A stretch of 64,000 nucleotides of DNA from Bact-08 sp964533215 (GCA_964533215.1 CAZHLJ010000005.1:62001-126000); one strand, 5' to 3'. Positions 8,329-16,313 are shown, counted from the stretch's first letter. Made by a program: numbers and translations. Notes: generated by a model from the sequence alone, not told the origin.

Positions 8329-9102
8329 ATGACTATTGTTACAATAACAAGTGATTGGAGAAAGGGGGATTACTATCTGGGTGCTCTAAAGGGCAAATTG
8401 ATATCAGCATCCAAAGAGATTGACCTAGTTGAGATAACGAATTCCATCCCTGCTTTTGATGTCCTTCAGGAGATATTTATTCTCAAAAATTGTTACAGCT
8501 ATTTCCCTAAAGGAACCATTCATCTTTTAGGTGTCATGAGTGAACCTACTCCCGAATCACCAATGGTAGTTGTCTATTTCGACAACCATTACTTCGTTGG
8601 AGTGAATGACGGACGGTTTTCTCTCCTATTCGACTCTTTGCCATCGATAGCGTTTGCGATAGAGCCTGCCGTTATCAGTTCCACATTTTCCTCTCTGGAT
8701 CTGTTCGTAAAAGGTGTTGAGTCAGTTATAAAAAATAATTTTCAAATAAACACATCTGCTGCAGAAATCAAAAGAGAGATAACACCAAAGATAGTATTCA
8801 ATGAGAATAGCATTACTGGAAGAGTGGTATATATTGACTCTTTTGGCAATGCAATTACCAACATAGACAAAGCTCTTTTTGACAAGCTCCACAAGGGTAG
8901 GGATTTTACCATTTTTGTACAAGGACCTTATACAAAAATTAATAAGATATCACACAGCTATTCACAACATTTTCAAGGAGAGATTCTTGCCCTGTTTAAT
9001 TCATTGGGGTTGTTGGAATTAGCTGTTAATCAAGGAAATATTGCTGCGCTTGAAAATCTGGGTACGGCTTCGGAAATAAGAATAAAATTTAACAATGGAT
9101 AG
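8329..9102 (+). CDS. SAM hydroxide adenosyltransferase (DUF62 family)
   Basis: A 257-residue cytoplasmic protein of the DUF62/fluorinase-chlorinase-like family. The N-terminal SAM-binding signature SDWRKGDYYLGALKG is at about 8-22, and the C-terminal domain contains GRVVYIDSFGNAITNI (about 164-179). Characterised relatives hydrolyse S-adenosylmethionine to adenosine and methionine using a water-derived hydroxide; the sequence does not suggest halogenation. The physiological role in bacteria is unclear. Its last 8 bp overlap mazG, and tcdA follows directly, forming a three-gene operon of nucleotide and tRNA metabolism. Confidence 0.88.
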   Translation: MTIVTITSDWRKGDYYLGALKGKLISASKEIDLVEITNSIPAFDVLQEIFILKNCYSYFPKGTIHLLGVMSEPTPESPMVVVYFDNHYFVGVNDGRFSLLFDSLPSIAFAIEPAVISSTFSSLDLFVKGVESVIKNNFQINTSAAEIKREITPKIVFNENSITGRVVYIDSFGNAITNIDKALFDKLHKGRDFTIFVQGPYTKINKISHSYSQHFQGEILALFNSLGLLELAVNQGNIAALENLGTASEIRIKFNNG

Positions 9103-9922
9103 AGAAAAAGAGATAAAAGCCTTTGTGAGGCTTTTGGACATAATGGATGAGCTCCGCGAAAAATGTCCATGGGACAGGGAGCAGACGATTGATTCACTTA
9201 GAAGTCTTACGATAGAGGAGACATATGAACTTAGTGATGCTATAATGGACAACGATGACCTTAATATCAGCAAGGAACTTGGTGACCTTATGATGCACAT
9301 TGTCTTCTACTCCAAAATTGGTTCTGAAAAAGGAACGTTTGATATTTCTGATGTCTTGGAAAGGGTTTCGGACAAACTTGTATATCGTCATCCACATGTC
9401 TTTTCTACGACAGAGGTTAATGGTACGAAGGATGTTATTGAAAACTGGGAGAGCCTCAAGAGCAAAGAGAAGCATGGAAACAAATCCCTTTTGTCAGGAG
9501 TGCCTAAATCATTACCTTCAATAGTAAAAGCATACAGGATTCAGGATAAGGCACGGGCTGTAGGTTTTGACTGGGAGGAGAGGGAACAGGTATGGGACAA
9601 GGTCAAAGAGGAGTTGGCTGAATTCGAAAGTGAAATGAGAAGTGGAGTACTGGAGGGCGAAAAGACAAAGGAGACAATTGCCAGCAAGAGAGCTGAGGGT
9701 GAGTTTGGAGATCTTATGTTTTCATTGATAAATGCCGCCAGGCTATACAAGATAAATCCCGACACTGCACTGGAAATGACAAACCTTAAATTTATAAGGA
9801 GGTTTAACCACTTGGAGAAAAATACGATCAAGCAGGGGCGTTCCCTAAAGGATATGTCTCTTGAGCAGATGGATGAATACTGGGAAGAGGCAAAAAAGAT
9901 TGAAAGAGAAGGAGAATTGTAG
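9095..9922 (+). CDS. mazG: Nucleoside triphosphate pyrophosphohydrolase MazG
   Basis: A 275-residue two-domain MazG, matching the E. coli type in length. The first domain has CPWDREQT (24-31), the acidic metal-binding EETYEL (41-46) and KELGDLMMHIVF. A second MazG domain begins around 150 with EELAEFE and FGDLMFSLINAARL. MazG hydrolyses NTPs and dNTPs to the monophosphate and pyrophosphate, cleaning the nucleotide pool. It overlaps the preceding gene by 8 bp and abuts tcdA with no gap, so co-translation is likely. Confidence 0.94.
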   Translation: MDREKEIKAFVRLLDIMDELREKCPWDREQTIDSLRSLTIEETYELSDAIMDNDDLNISKELGDLMMHIVFYSKIGSEKGTFDISDVLERVSDKLVYRHPHVFSTTEVNGTKDVIENWESLKSKEKHGNKSLLSGVPKSLPSIVKAYRIQDKARAVGFDWEEREQVWDKVKEELAEFESEMRSGVLEGEKTKETIASKRAEGEFGDLMFSLINAARLYKINPDTALEMTNLKFIRRFNHLEKNTIKQGRSLKDMSLEQMDEYWEEAKKIEREGEL

Positions 9923-10639
9923 ATGGACGAATGGTTGGTAAGAAGTGAATTGCTTCTGGGAAAAGAGACACTGGAGATCCTTAAGTCGAAGAGGGTGGCA
10001 ATAATAGGTTTGGGGGGGGTAGGAGCTTATGCTGCAGAGATGCTTGCGCGTGCAGGGATAGGGAACCTGCTTATTGTAGATTCTGATATTATAAACCTTT
10101 CAAATAAAAACCGTCAGCTTATTGCATTGGACAGCACCATAGGAAAAGCAAAAACAGAAGTGATGGCAGAAAGGCTCAGGGATATAAATTCCTCAATAGA
10201 ATTGACTGTGGTAAATGAGTTCCTAAACGAGGATAATGTCTCGGATATTCTTTCCACCAGACCCTTGGACTATATAGTGGATGCCATAGATACACTCTCT
10301 CCTAAAATCTCCCTTATCAAGTATGCCATTAGCTCTCAGATTCCCGTTGTGAGCTCTATGGGAGCAGGTGCCAAACTTGATGCGACAAAGATTAAAATTG
10401 CGGATATATCTAAATCATTTAACTGTCCCCTTGCCTACATGCTTAGAAAAAGATTAAGGAAAGAGGGCATAAAGAATGGATTCAAGGTGGTCTTCTCCGA
10501 GGAACTTCCCGATGTAGAAGCCATTGTAGCCGTACAGGAGCAGAACAAGAAGTCGCTTGTGGGTACAATATCGTATCTTCCAGCGGTTTTCGGGGCTGTC
10601 TGTGCTCAAGTAGTCATACAGCATTTTGTAGCACGTTAA
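9923..10639 (+). CDS. tcdA: tRNA threonylcarbamoyladenosine dehydratase TcdA
   Basis: A 238-residue E1-like (ThiF/MoeB superfamily) ATP-dependent enzyme. The nucleotide-binding GLGGVG is at 29-34 and DSDIINLSNKNRQ at about 53-65. No zinc-binding CxxC pair is seen, consistent with the TcdA/CsdL group. It cyclises t6A37 to ct6A in ANN-decoding tRNAs. It starts right after the mazG stop. The GLGGVG codons contain a run of eight G residues (10012-10019), odd for this genome and worth checking for slippage. The reading frame is intact as given. Confidence 0.9.
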   Translation: MDEWLVRSELLLGKETLEILKSKRVAIIGLGGVGAYAAEMLARAGIGNLLIVDSDIINLSNKNRQLIALDSTIGKAKTEVMAERLRDINSSIELTVVNEFLNEDNVSDILSTRPLDYIVDAIDTLSPKISLIKYAISSQIPVVSSMGAGAKLDATKIKIADISKSFNCPLAYMLRKRLRKEGIKNGFKVVFSEELPDVEAIVAVQEQNKKSLVGTISYLPAVFGAVCAQVVIQHFVAR

Positions 10640-10657
10640 AATAAATAACTATATTTG
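10625..10657 (+). promoter_or_regulatory. Promoter for the 10687-16210 gene set
   Basis: TTTG (10625-10628), a 21-bp spacer and TATATTTG (10650-10657) fit the Bacteroidota promoter consensus. It straddles the tcdA stop codon and lies 29 bp before the ATG at 10687. Confidence 0.7.
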
Positions 10658-10686
10658 TAAAACCTAAATTTTCAAACCGCCCATAG

Positions 10687-11802
10687 ATGCAAGCAGTAAT
10701 CAGAGAGGTCCTAACCACTAGAGATATAAAGAATTTTATAAAGTTCCCACATAAGCTTTACAAGCACAATAAACAGTATGTTCCGGTTTTGGATTTTGAT
10801 GAATTCAAAACTCTTACCAGAAGCCCTTCTCTGGAGTATTGCAAGTTGAAAATGTGGCTGGCCTATTCTTCAAAAAATGAAATTGTCGGCAGAATTGCAG
10901 GAATCCTTAATCCACATGCAAATGAATTTCAGGAATGCAAAAGAGTGAGATTTGGCTGGTTTGATTTTATCGATGATGTAGAAGTTGCTGGCGACTTGCT
11001 TGACAAGGTTGTTCAATGGGGAAAGGAAGAGCAGATGAACGAAATACACGGACCTTTAGGGTTCAATACGTGGAATCGTCAGGGAATGTTGGTGGAAGGC
11101 TTCGAAAACACACCACCTTCAAACTGCCTCTACAATTATGCCTATTATCCTCAGATTATGGAGAAGCTGGGATATTCCAAGCAATTGGACTGGCTTCAGG
11201 TGAAGATTATTGCAAATGTCGGCGTTCCGGATAAAGTTAAGAGAATAAACGAGTTGCTCATGGAGAAATATAAGCTCAGGATACTCGATGTGTCAGAAAT
11301 TTCTGACATAAATTCTCTGATAGAAAGATTTTTCAATAGTTACAATCAGGCTTTCAAAAGGGTAGACAACTTCTCCCCAATGACTCCTAAAGAGATAGAG
11401 GAGATAGGGAAAAGCTATTTTCCGATGTTAAGGCCAGAACTTACCAACATAGTTATTGATGATAAAGATAATGTTGCAGCCTTTGGTATATGCTTCCCAA
11501 GCATGTCTGAAGCTTTGAAAAAGGCTAAGGGAAAGATGTTCCCGTTTGGATGGTATCACATTATGAAGGCATTCAAGAAATATGACAATATAGACCTTAT
11601 GATGCTAGGTGCTTCTCCCGAGTGGCAGAATACCGGAATATCATCCATAGTCCATACTCATCTTGCCACAATTTTCAAGGAGCTTGATCTTAAGTTTGCC
11701 ATTTCAAACCCTCAGGCCGAAACTAACCTTGCACATAAAGTTTGGGACAGGTATGGCAATACTCCATATATGACAAGGCGTTGCTATATAAAAAGCATTT
11801 AA
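10687..11802 (+). CDS. GNAT-like (YghO-type) N-acetyltransferase family protein
   Basis: A 371-residue cytoplasmic protein resembling the YghO-like acyltransferase-fold family. The middle region GPLGFNTWNRQGMLVEGFEN (118-137) and the C-terminal acyl-CoA-binding-like stretch with LMMLGASPEWQNTGISSIVH are the recognisable parts. No substrate is known. It is the first gene after a good promoter and is followed by a DRTGG protein after 13 bp, so it may belong to the hydrogenase-sensor gene set, though such proteins also occur in unrelated contexts. The family assignment is moderately sure; the function is not. Confidence 0.65.
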   Translation: MQAVIREVLTTRDIKNFIKFPHKLYKHNKQYVPVLDFDEFKTLTRSPSLEYCKLKMWLAYSSKNEIVGRIAGILNPHANEFQECKRVRFGWFDFIDDVEVAGDLLDKVVQWGKEEQMNEIHGPLGFNTWNRQGMLVEGFENTPPSNCLYNYAYYPQIMEKLGYSKQLDWLQVKIIANVGVPDKVKRINELLMEKYKLRILDVSEISDINSLIERFFNSYNQAFKRVDNFSPMTPKEIEEIGKSYFPMLRPELTNIVIDDKDNVAAFGICFPSMSEALKKAKGKMFPFGWYHIMKAFKKYDNIDLMMLGASPEWQNTGISSIVHTHLATIFKELDLKFAISNPQAETNLAHKVWDRYGNTPYMTRRCYIKSI

Positions 11803-11815
11803 AATAACAGATATA

Positions 11816-12160
11816 ATGAAAATTAAAGATCTTTGTTTGTTGGTGGATGGAACTGTGATTTGCGGAGAATCAAGGCTTGAGGACTCTGTGGAATATGCTT
11901 TTGCCTCAGATCTGATGAGCGATGTTCTTACTCTAAAATTAGACAATTTTCTTTTGATAACAGGTTTGTCAAATATTCAGTCCATCAGAACGGCAGAAAT
12001 GTCGGATGCACCATATATACTTTTATGTAGAAACAAGGAGGTTTCGCAGGAGATGAAAGAGCTTGCGGAGGAGAGCCATGTGTTGCTTATAACAAGCCCT
12101 CATACCCTTTTTCAATGTTCTGGTATTTTGTATTCTGCAGGACTAAAACCTGTTTACTAG
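11816..12160 (+). CDS. DRTGG-domain protein (first copy)
   Basis: A 114-residue single-domain protein resembling the DRTGG family, a regulatory domain found next to CBS domains, in PTA proteins and as stand-alone proteins in [FeFe]-hydrogenase clusters of anaerobes. Visible features are the N-terminal IKDLCLLVDGTVICGE and the alternating strand/helix pattern ending in LFQCSGILYSAGLKPVY. It has no catalytic motif and probably binds a ligand or partner. The next gene starts at the base after its stop codon. A paralogue lies at 13934-14266. Confidence 0.7.
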   Translation: MKIKDLCLLVDGTVICGESRLEDSVEYAFASDLMSDVLTLKLDNFLLITGLSNIQSIRTAEMSDAPYILLCRNKEVSQEMKELAEESHVLLITSPHTLFQCSGILYSAGLKPVY

Positions 12161-12571
12161 ATGCATCTGGAATACAAAGTTGAGGGAGGGGATTTTACTC
12201 AAGCAGGATATGCCTCTTCGCAAATAAAAAAAACGCTGAAGCAACTGAATGTTGACGCTGCAATAATAAAGAGAGTTGTTGTAGCCCTCTATGAAGCAGA
12301 AGTAAATATTGTTGCCCATGCCTACAGAGGGGTAATTATTGCAGACATAAGCAGTAGTGGCATTAGGTTGACACTGGTAGACGAAGGGCCGGGAATTGAG
12401 GATGTTGACATGGCAATGACAAGGGGCTACTCAACAGCTTCCAGAGAGGTAAGGGAAATGGGTTTTGGCGCAGGCATGGGTTTGCCGAACATCAGTGATA
12501 ATGCTGATATATTTACAATAGATACGGTTGTTGGGAAAGGTACTACTCTTAATATCGAGATTAACTTTTAA
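12161..12571 (+). CDS. RsbW/RsbT-like GHKL ATPase (anti-sigma-type serine kinase)
   Basis: A 136-residue stand-alone HATPase_c protein. The N-box EAEVNIVAHAY (about 46-56), the G1 box VDEGPGIEDVD and the G2-like GFGAGMGLPNIS are present, with a closing GKGTTLNIEI strand. The layout matches RsbT/RsbW/SpoIIAB serine kinases rather than histidine kinases: there is no His phosphoacceptor domain. Relatives phosphorylate anti-anti-sigma proteins or act as switch ATPases. No STAS-domain partner is seen nearby, so the target is unknown. It is immediately after the DRTGG gene and 14 bp before the hydrogenase-like gene. Confidence 0.85.
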   Translation: MHLEYKVEGGDFTQAGYASSQIKKTLKQLNVDAAIIKRVVVALYEAEVNIVAHAYRGVIIADISSSGIRLTLVDEGPGIEDVDMAMTRGYSTASREVREMGFGAGMGLPNISDNADIFTIDTVVGKGTTLNIEINF

Positions 12572-12585
12572 CCGCATAAATAATA

Positions 12586-13917
12586 ATGGGCCAGGCTACC
12601 TACAATAGAGCATTGGAGATAATGAGCGACATCTGCATTGGATGTTCTCATTGTATGAAGGTGTGTCCTACCGAAGCCCTGAGAGTTTCCGGAGGTAAGG
12701 CCAGGATTCATACAGATTGGTGCATAGATTGTGGAGAGTGTTACAGGGTCTGTCCATCAAGGGCGATCAGGGTTCAGGATGATGATTTTAGAGAGATTTT
12801 CAATTACAAACACAGGGTTTTGCTTGTTCCGTCTGTTTTTTTTGCTCAGTTCAAGGAGAGTGTTCCCAAAGAAAAAATCTATGCTATAATTGGCGAATTG
12901 GGCTTTACCGAGATATGTTCTGTTGAGCAAAGTGTGGATTCGCTTATAGATGAAGAAAATATCTGGATAAAGAATGCCGTAAAGCCGGCAATTTCCTCAT
13001 TTTGCCCATCGGTAGTCCGTCTTATACAAGTGAGATTTCCATCGCTAGTTGACCATATAATGCAACTTTTACCTCCTATAGAGATTACGGCCCAGTATTA
13101 TAAGAAGAAATTTTATAGGGAAGGGGTACCGGAAAGTGACTTTGGCATTTTCTATCTGACTCCATGTATCGGCAAAATTGCAGCGGTGAAATCACCTGTG
13201 GGAGGTTATACTTCACCCATAACAGGTGTTATAAATATGGACTATTTCTTTAACAAAGTCTATAGAGCATATAAGCAAAAACTTCCTATAACTACATCTA
13301 TAACCATAAACAGTGAACTCTCTTCAAAAGGGATTCTGTTTCCGACTACGGGAGGCGAGGCATATAATATTGAAGGCAGGACTTTGGCTATTGATGGTAT
13401 GGCCAATGTTATTGATTTTCTTGAGATGATGGAGAATGAAGAGGTGGAAGGAATTGATTTCCTCGAGCTAAGAGCATGTGATGAGTCATGTGCCGGCGGC
13501 ATCCTTTCTCACAGAAACAGATTCCTGATAGCGGACAGTATGAGAAAACTTGCGCAGAATGCTCCACCTCGGCATAACCTTATCAAGGACTATAAAAAGT
13601 ACTGTTCGGCAGTCATTCATATGGATAAGATCGAACCTCGTTCAATGGTAAAGTATGATATTGACATAGAGTCTGCTCTAAGAAAGATGGAGGGAGCAAG
13701 AGCTCTGAGAAAGCTTTTCCCGGGGATCGACTGTGGGGCATGCGGAGCCCCTAGCTGTGAGGCTCTGGCTGATGATATTGTAAAGGGATTGGCTGATATC
13801 AACTCGTGTATATTCCTGAGGACTCTTTATGAAAAAAGGGGGGAGATCTCTTTGGAGGAGACGATATCAATCATGGAGAGGATTTGGGGCAAAGACCGTT
13901 TTATTAAAAAAATCTAA
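12586..13917 (+). CDS. Divergent [FeFe]-hydrogenase-like protein, putatively sensory
   Basis: A 443-residue iron-sulfur protein. Two ferredoxin-type [4Fe-4S] sites come first (Cys17/20/23/27 and Cys46/49/52/56). The hydrogenase-like domain keeps the four H-cluster ligand cysteines (Cys140, Cys194, Cys298, Cys302), but its signatures are altered: TSCCPxW becomes SSFCPSV, MPCxxK is TPCIGK, and the third motif is RACDESCAGG without GGGQP. The proton-relay cysteine of catalytic enzymes is Phe139. A C-terminal Fe-S domain has Cys383/386/391/408. The altered H-cluster and kinase-like neighbours suggest an H2 or redox sensor, as proposed for non-group-A [FeFe] hydrogenases. Activity and sensing are inferred. 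Confidence 0.82.
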   Translation: MGQATYNRALEIMSDICIGCSHCMKVCPTEALRVSGGKARIHTDWCIDCGECYRVCPSRAIRVQDDDFREIFNYKHRVLLVPSVFFAQFKESVPKEKIYAIIGELGFTEICSVEQSVDSLIDEENIWIKNAVKPAISSFCPSVVRLIQVRFPSLVDHIMQLLPPIEITAQYYKKKFYREGVPESDFGIFYLTPCIGKIAAVKSPVGGYTSPITGVINMDYFFNKVYRAYKQKLPITTSITINSELSSKGILFPTTGGEAYNIEGRTLAIDGMANVIDFLEMMENEEVEGIDFLELRACDESCAGGILSHRNRFLIADSMRKLAQNAPPRHNLIKDYKKYCSAVIHMDKIEPRSMVKYDIDIESALRKMEGARALRKLFPGIDCGACGAPSCEALADDIVKGLADINSCIFLRTLYEKRGEISLEETISIMERIWGKDRFIKKI

Positions 13918-13933
13918 ATTATTACCTGATATT

Positions 13934-14266
13934 ATGTTACTTAGAGAAGTTGTTGAAAAATTGAACCTGAAAGAATTTTCATCACAGCAATGTGTTGACA
14001 GGGAGGTTAAAGGAGGCTATACATCAGATCTGCTCTCAGATGTAATGGGTTATGCAAAAGAGGGGCAAATATGGATAACGCTTCAGACTCACAAGAACAT
14101 AATGGCTGTAGCATCACTCAAAGACCTTGCTGCAATCATTGTTGTTAAAGGTTTTGAACCAGAGGCTGACACAATTGAAGCTTCCAATAATGAGGGAATT
14201 CCGATATTGGGTAGTAACCTGGAGGCGTTTGAACTTTCCGGGGAACTATTCAATATGTTGAAATGA
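13934..14266 (+). CDS. DRTGG-domain protein (second copy)
   Basis: A 110-residue protein from the ATG at 13934; a longer in-frame start at 13829 lies inside the hydrogenase-like gene and is unlikely. Features of the DRTGG fold include GGYTSDLLSDVMGYAKEG (about 26-43), IWITLQTHKNIMAVA and the C-terminal NNEGIPILGSN. It is a paralogue of the 11816 gene and better conserved. It starts 16 bp after the hydrogenase-like gene and its stop overlaps the PHP gene by 4 bp. Probably a small regulatory or ligand-binding subunit of the module. Confidence 0.82.
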   Translation: MLLREVVEKLNLKEFSSQQCVDREVKGGYTSDLLSDVMGYAKEGQIWITLQTHKNIMAVASLKDLAAIIVVKGFEPEADTIEASNNEGIPILGSNLEAFELSGELFNMLK

Positions 14267-14985
14267 TCAAGGCAGACCTTCACATACACACAGTGCTATC
14301 TCCTTGCGGAGATATAGAAATGACTCCGGCTTTTATTATAAAAAAGGCCTTGGAGTGTGGCTTGGGTATAGTGGGGATTACTGATCATAATTCAACGCTA
14401 CAATGCCTTGAGACAAAGAGAATTGGTGATAGGGATGGAGTTTTTGTGCTGTGTGGAGCTGAGATAACAACAAAAGAGGAGGTCCATGTTCTTGGATTTG
14501 TTGATGGGGAGGATAAACTTGAAATGTTGCAAGCCTATCTAAAGGAGCATTTGCCAAAAATTCCAAATAATTCAGGCTATTTTGGATATCAGCTTATAGT
14601 GAACGAGAAGGAGGAGATTCTGGGAGAGGAGGAGTACCTTCTCATAAATGCTATAGATCAGACAATTGAACAGGTAGAAAAGTTTATACACTCACTCGGG
14701 GGAATATTTATTCCTGCGCATATCGACAAACGGCAGAACTCATTGTTGAGTCAGCTGGGCTTTCTTCCACCCGGACTAAAGGTAGATGCTCTGGAGATTT
14801 CCGGAAGTACAGATATTAATAGATTCATTATGGAAAACATATATCTAAAGAACCATACAATCATTAAATCTTCTGATGCTCATTATCAAAATGACTTTGG
14901 GACAATTTTTACCGAACTGGATCTAAATGCACCATCTTTTACTGCAATCAGGGATTCGCTTAACAATAGAACAATTGAATTATGA
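14263..14985 (+). CDS. PHP-domain metal-dependent phosphoesterase
   Basis: A 240-residue PHP-family protein. Metal-binding motifs ADLHIHTVLSPCGD (about 4-17), GITDHNS (around 43-49), IPAHID and KSSDAHY are visible, giving the His/Asp/Glu set expected of a di- or trinuclear phosphoesterase. The family covers histidinol phosphatase, 3',5'-nucleotide bisphosphate phosphatases and polymerase proofreading domains. The substrate here is unknown. Stand-alone PHP proteins occur beside DRTGG and GHKL proteins in hydrogenase loci of Clostridia and Thermotogae. The start overlaps the upstream stop by 4 bp and the end overlaps the next ATG by 4 bp. Confidence 0.86.
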   Translation: MIKADLHIHTVLSPCGDIEMTPAFIIKKALECGLGIVGITDHNSTLQCLETKRIGDRDGVFVLCGAEITTKEEVHVLGFVDGEDKLEMLQAYLKEHLPKIPNNSGYFGYQLIVNEKEEILGEEEYLLINAIDQTIEQVEKFIHSLGGIFIPAHIDKRQNSLLSQLGFLPPGLKVDALEISGSTDINRFIMENIYLKNHTIIKSSDAHYQNDFGTIFTELDLNAPSFTAIRDSLNNRTIEL

Positions 14986-15524
14986 ACGATCTGGCAATGC
15001 ATATTCTTGATATATTGCAGAACTCTCTGAGCGCAGGAGCATCACTGGTAAAGCTTACGATAATAGAAGATATTTCCACTGATAGATTGGTTATTATAAT
15101 TGAGGATAATGGTAGGGGGATGACCCAAGAACAGGTTTCCAAATTAAGTGACCCATTTTTCACTTCAAGGACAACCAGAAAAGTAGGACTCGGCATTCCT
15201 CTATTCAAGCAGTCAGCAGAACAAAGCGGAGGAGGGATTATAATACAATCAGAACCTGGTAAGGGGACAATTGTAACGGCCTCATTTCAGTACAGCAATA
15301 TTGACAGACCTCCTTTGGGAGATGTGGCCAATGCTTTCATGCTTACAGTCTCATCCAACCCTGATGTGGATTTTGTTTTGAAGTATGAAGTCAACGGTAA
15401 TGAATACGTATTTGATACAGTCGAAGTAAAGGAAGTCCTGGACGGAATGCCACTTAACGATGCCTCATTGATACGTACCCTCACAGAAATGATTGATGAA
15501 AATATTAAAGATTTAAAACAATGA
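14982..15524 (+). CDS. Stand-alone GHKL (HATPase_c) ATP-binding protein
   Basis: A 180-residue protein with a histidine-kinase-type ATPase domain. It has the N-box DILQNSL, the G1 box IEDNGRGM (about 43-50), the G2 box VGLGIPLFKQSAEQSGG and a GKGT turn. There is no dimerisation/His-phosphotransfer domain, transmembrane segment or sensor domain. Residues about 107-180 form an extra C-terminal domain of unknown function. Similar short ATPases lie directly before NuoE/NuoF/HydA genes in several anaerobes. It overlaps both neighbours by 4 bp (the ATGA arrangement). An ATP-dependent regulatory role is inferred. Confidence 0.85.
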   Translation: MNDLAMHILDILQNSLSAGASLVKLTIIEDISTDRLVIIIEDNGRGMTQEQVSKLSDPFFTSRTTRKVGLGIPLFKQSAEQSGGGIIIQSEPGKGTIVTASFQYSNIDRPPLGDVANAFMLTVSSNPDVDFVLKYEVNGNEYVFDTVEVKEVLDGMPLNDASLIRTLTEMIDENIKDLKQ

Positions 15525-16210
15525 TAAAAAAGCATTTGGTGGTTCTTTCCGGTGCAGGTGTAAGTGCCGACAGTGGAGTTGAGACATTCAGGGACTCAAA
15601 CGGACTATGGGCAAAACACAGGGTGGAGGATGTCTGTACTCCGGAAGCACTTGAGAGAGATCCTGAATTGGTGTTGAATTTTTATAATGAACGCAGAAGG
15701 CAGCTTTTCAACATTGAACCTAATGCCGGTCATCTGGCGTTGGTGGAACTGGAAAAATACTATGATGTGGATGTTGTGACACAAAATGTCGACAATCTGC
15801 ATGAAAGAGCTGGAAGTACCAGAGTTCTTCATCTTCATGGAGAACTTATGAAATGCAGAAGTATAACAGATCCAGCATATATTAAAGAGATTAAGGGAGA
15901 CCTTCACGTCGGAGATCTTTGTCCTAAAGGTGGACAACTCAGACCACATATAGTTTTTTTTGGAGAGGCAGTTCCTGAGATAGAGACTGCTGTTGAGATT
16001 ATATCAACGGCTGACATTGTTGTTGTTGTTGGAACATCGCTTGCAGTCTATCCTGCAGCTTCTCTTATCTACAGTGCACCTGCAAATGCTGACATTTATG
16101 TGGTTGATCCATCTTTCGTTGAAGTCAGCATTAGGAAGGTAAGATATATTAGAGAGAGAGCGGTTACTGGTTTGCCTGAACTTGTTAGAAGTTTGACGCA
16201 GAACGCTTAG
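15521..16210 (+). CDS. cobB: NAD-dependent protein deacylase (sirtuin, CobB-like)
   Basis: A 229-residue Sir2-family protein. NAD-binding GAGVSADSGVETFRD is at 11-25, TQNVDNLHERAG at 87-98, and the catalytic histidine His106 is in LHGE. Tyr55 and Arg58 form the YxxR pair that marks class III sirtuins, which remove succinyl or malonyl groups from lysine. Only two cysteines (112 and 134) are in the usual zinc-ribbon region, so the four-Cys zinc site is incomplete, as in some bacterial sirtuins. Its start overlaps the GHKL ATPase stop by 4 bp, so it is translationally coupled to the sensor-like module, an unusual partner set. Confidence 0.9.
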   Translation: MIKKHLVVLSGAGVSADSGVETFRDSNGLWAKHRVEDVCTPEALERDPELVLNFYNERRRQLFNIEPNAGHLALVELEKYYDVDVVTQNVDNLHERAGSTRVLHLHGELMKCRSITDPAYIKEIKGDLHVGDLCPKGGQLRPHIVFFGEAVPEIETAVEIISTADIVVVVGTSLAVYPAASLIYSAPANADIYVVDPSFVEVSIRKVRYIRERAVTGLPELVRSLTQNA

Positions 16211-16242
16211 GTTACAAATAGTAAGTAAATGCTTAAATATTT

Positions 16243-16273
16243 TTTGTAAATACTCCAAAAATGCATAATTTTA
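16243..16273 (+). promoter_or_regulatory. Probable promoter for the hydrogenase operon
   Basis: TTTG (16243-16246), a 19-bp spacer and TAATTTTA (16266-16273, one mismatch to TAnnTTTG) lie 40 bp before the ATG at 16314. I see no clear Rex-type palindrome in the 103-bp gap. Confidence 0.5.
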
Positions 16274-16313
16274 TCCGTTATTCGAACAAATTAAAACCAA
16301 ATATCTTATATTT

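Noticed and set aside
10012..10019. Frameshift in tcdA at the G8 run
   Set aside because: The frame continues through GLGGVG into a full-length protein, so no disruption is present in this sequence.
16211..16313. Rex-type operator before the hydrogenase operon
   Set aside because: I looked for a TTGTTAA-N4-TTAACAA-like palindrome and found only weak inverted A/T runs.
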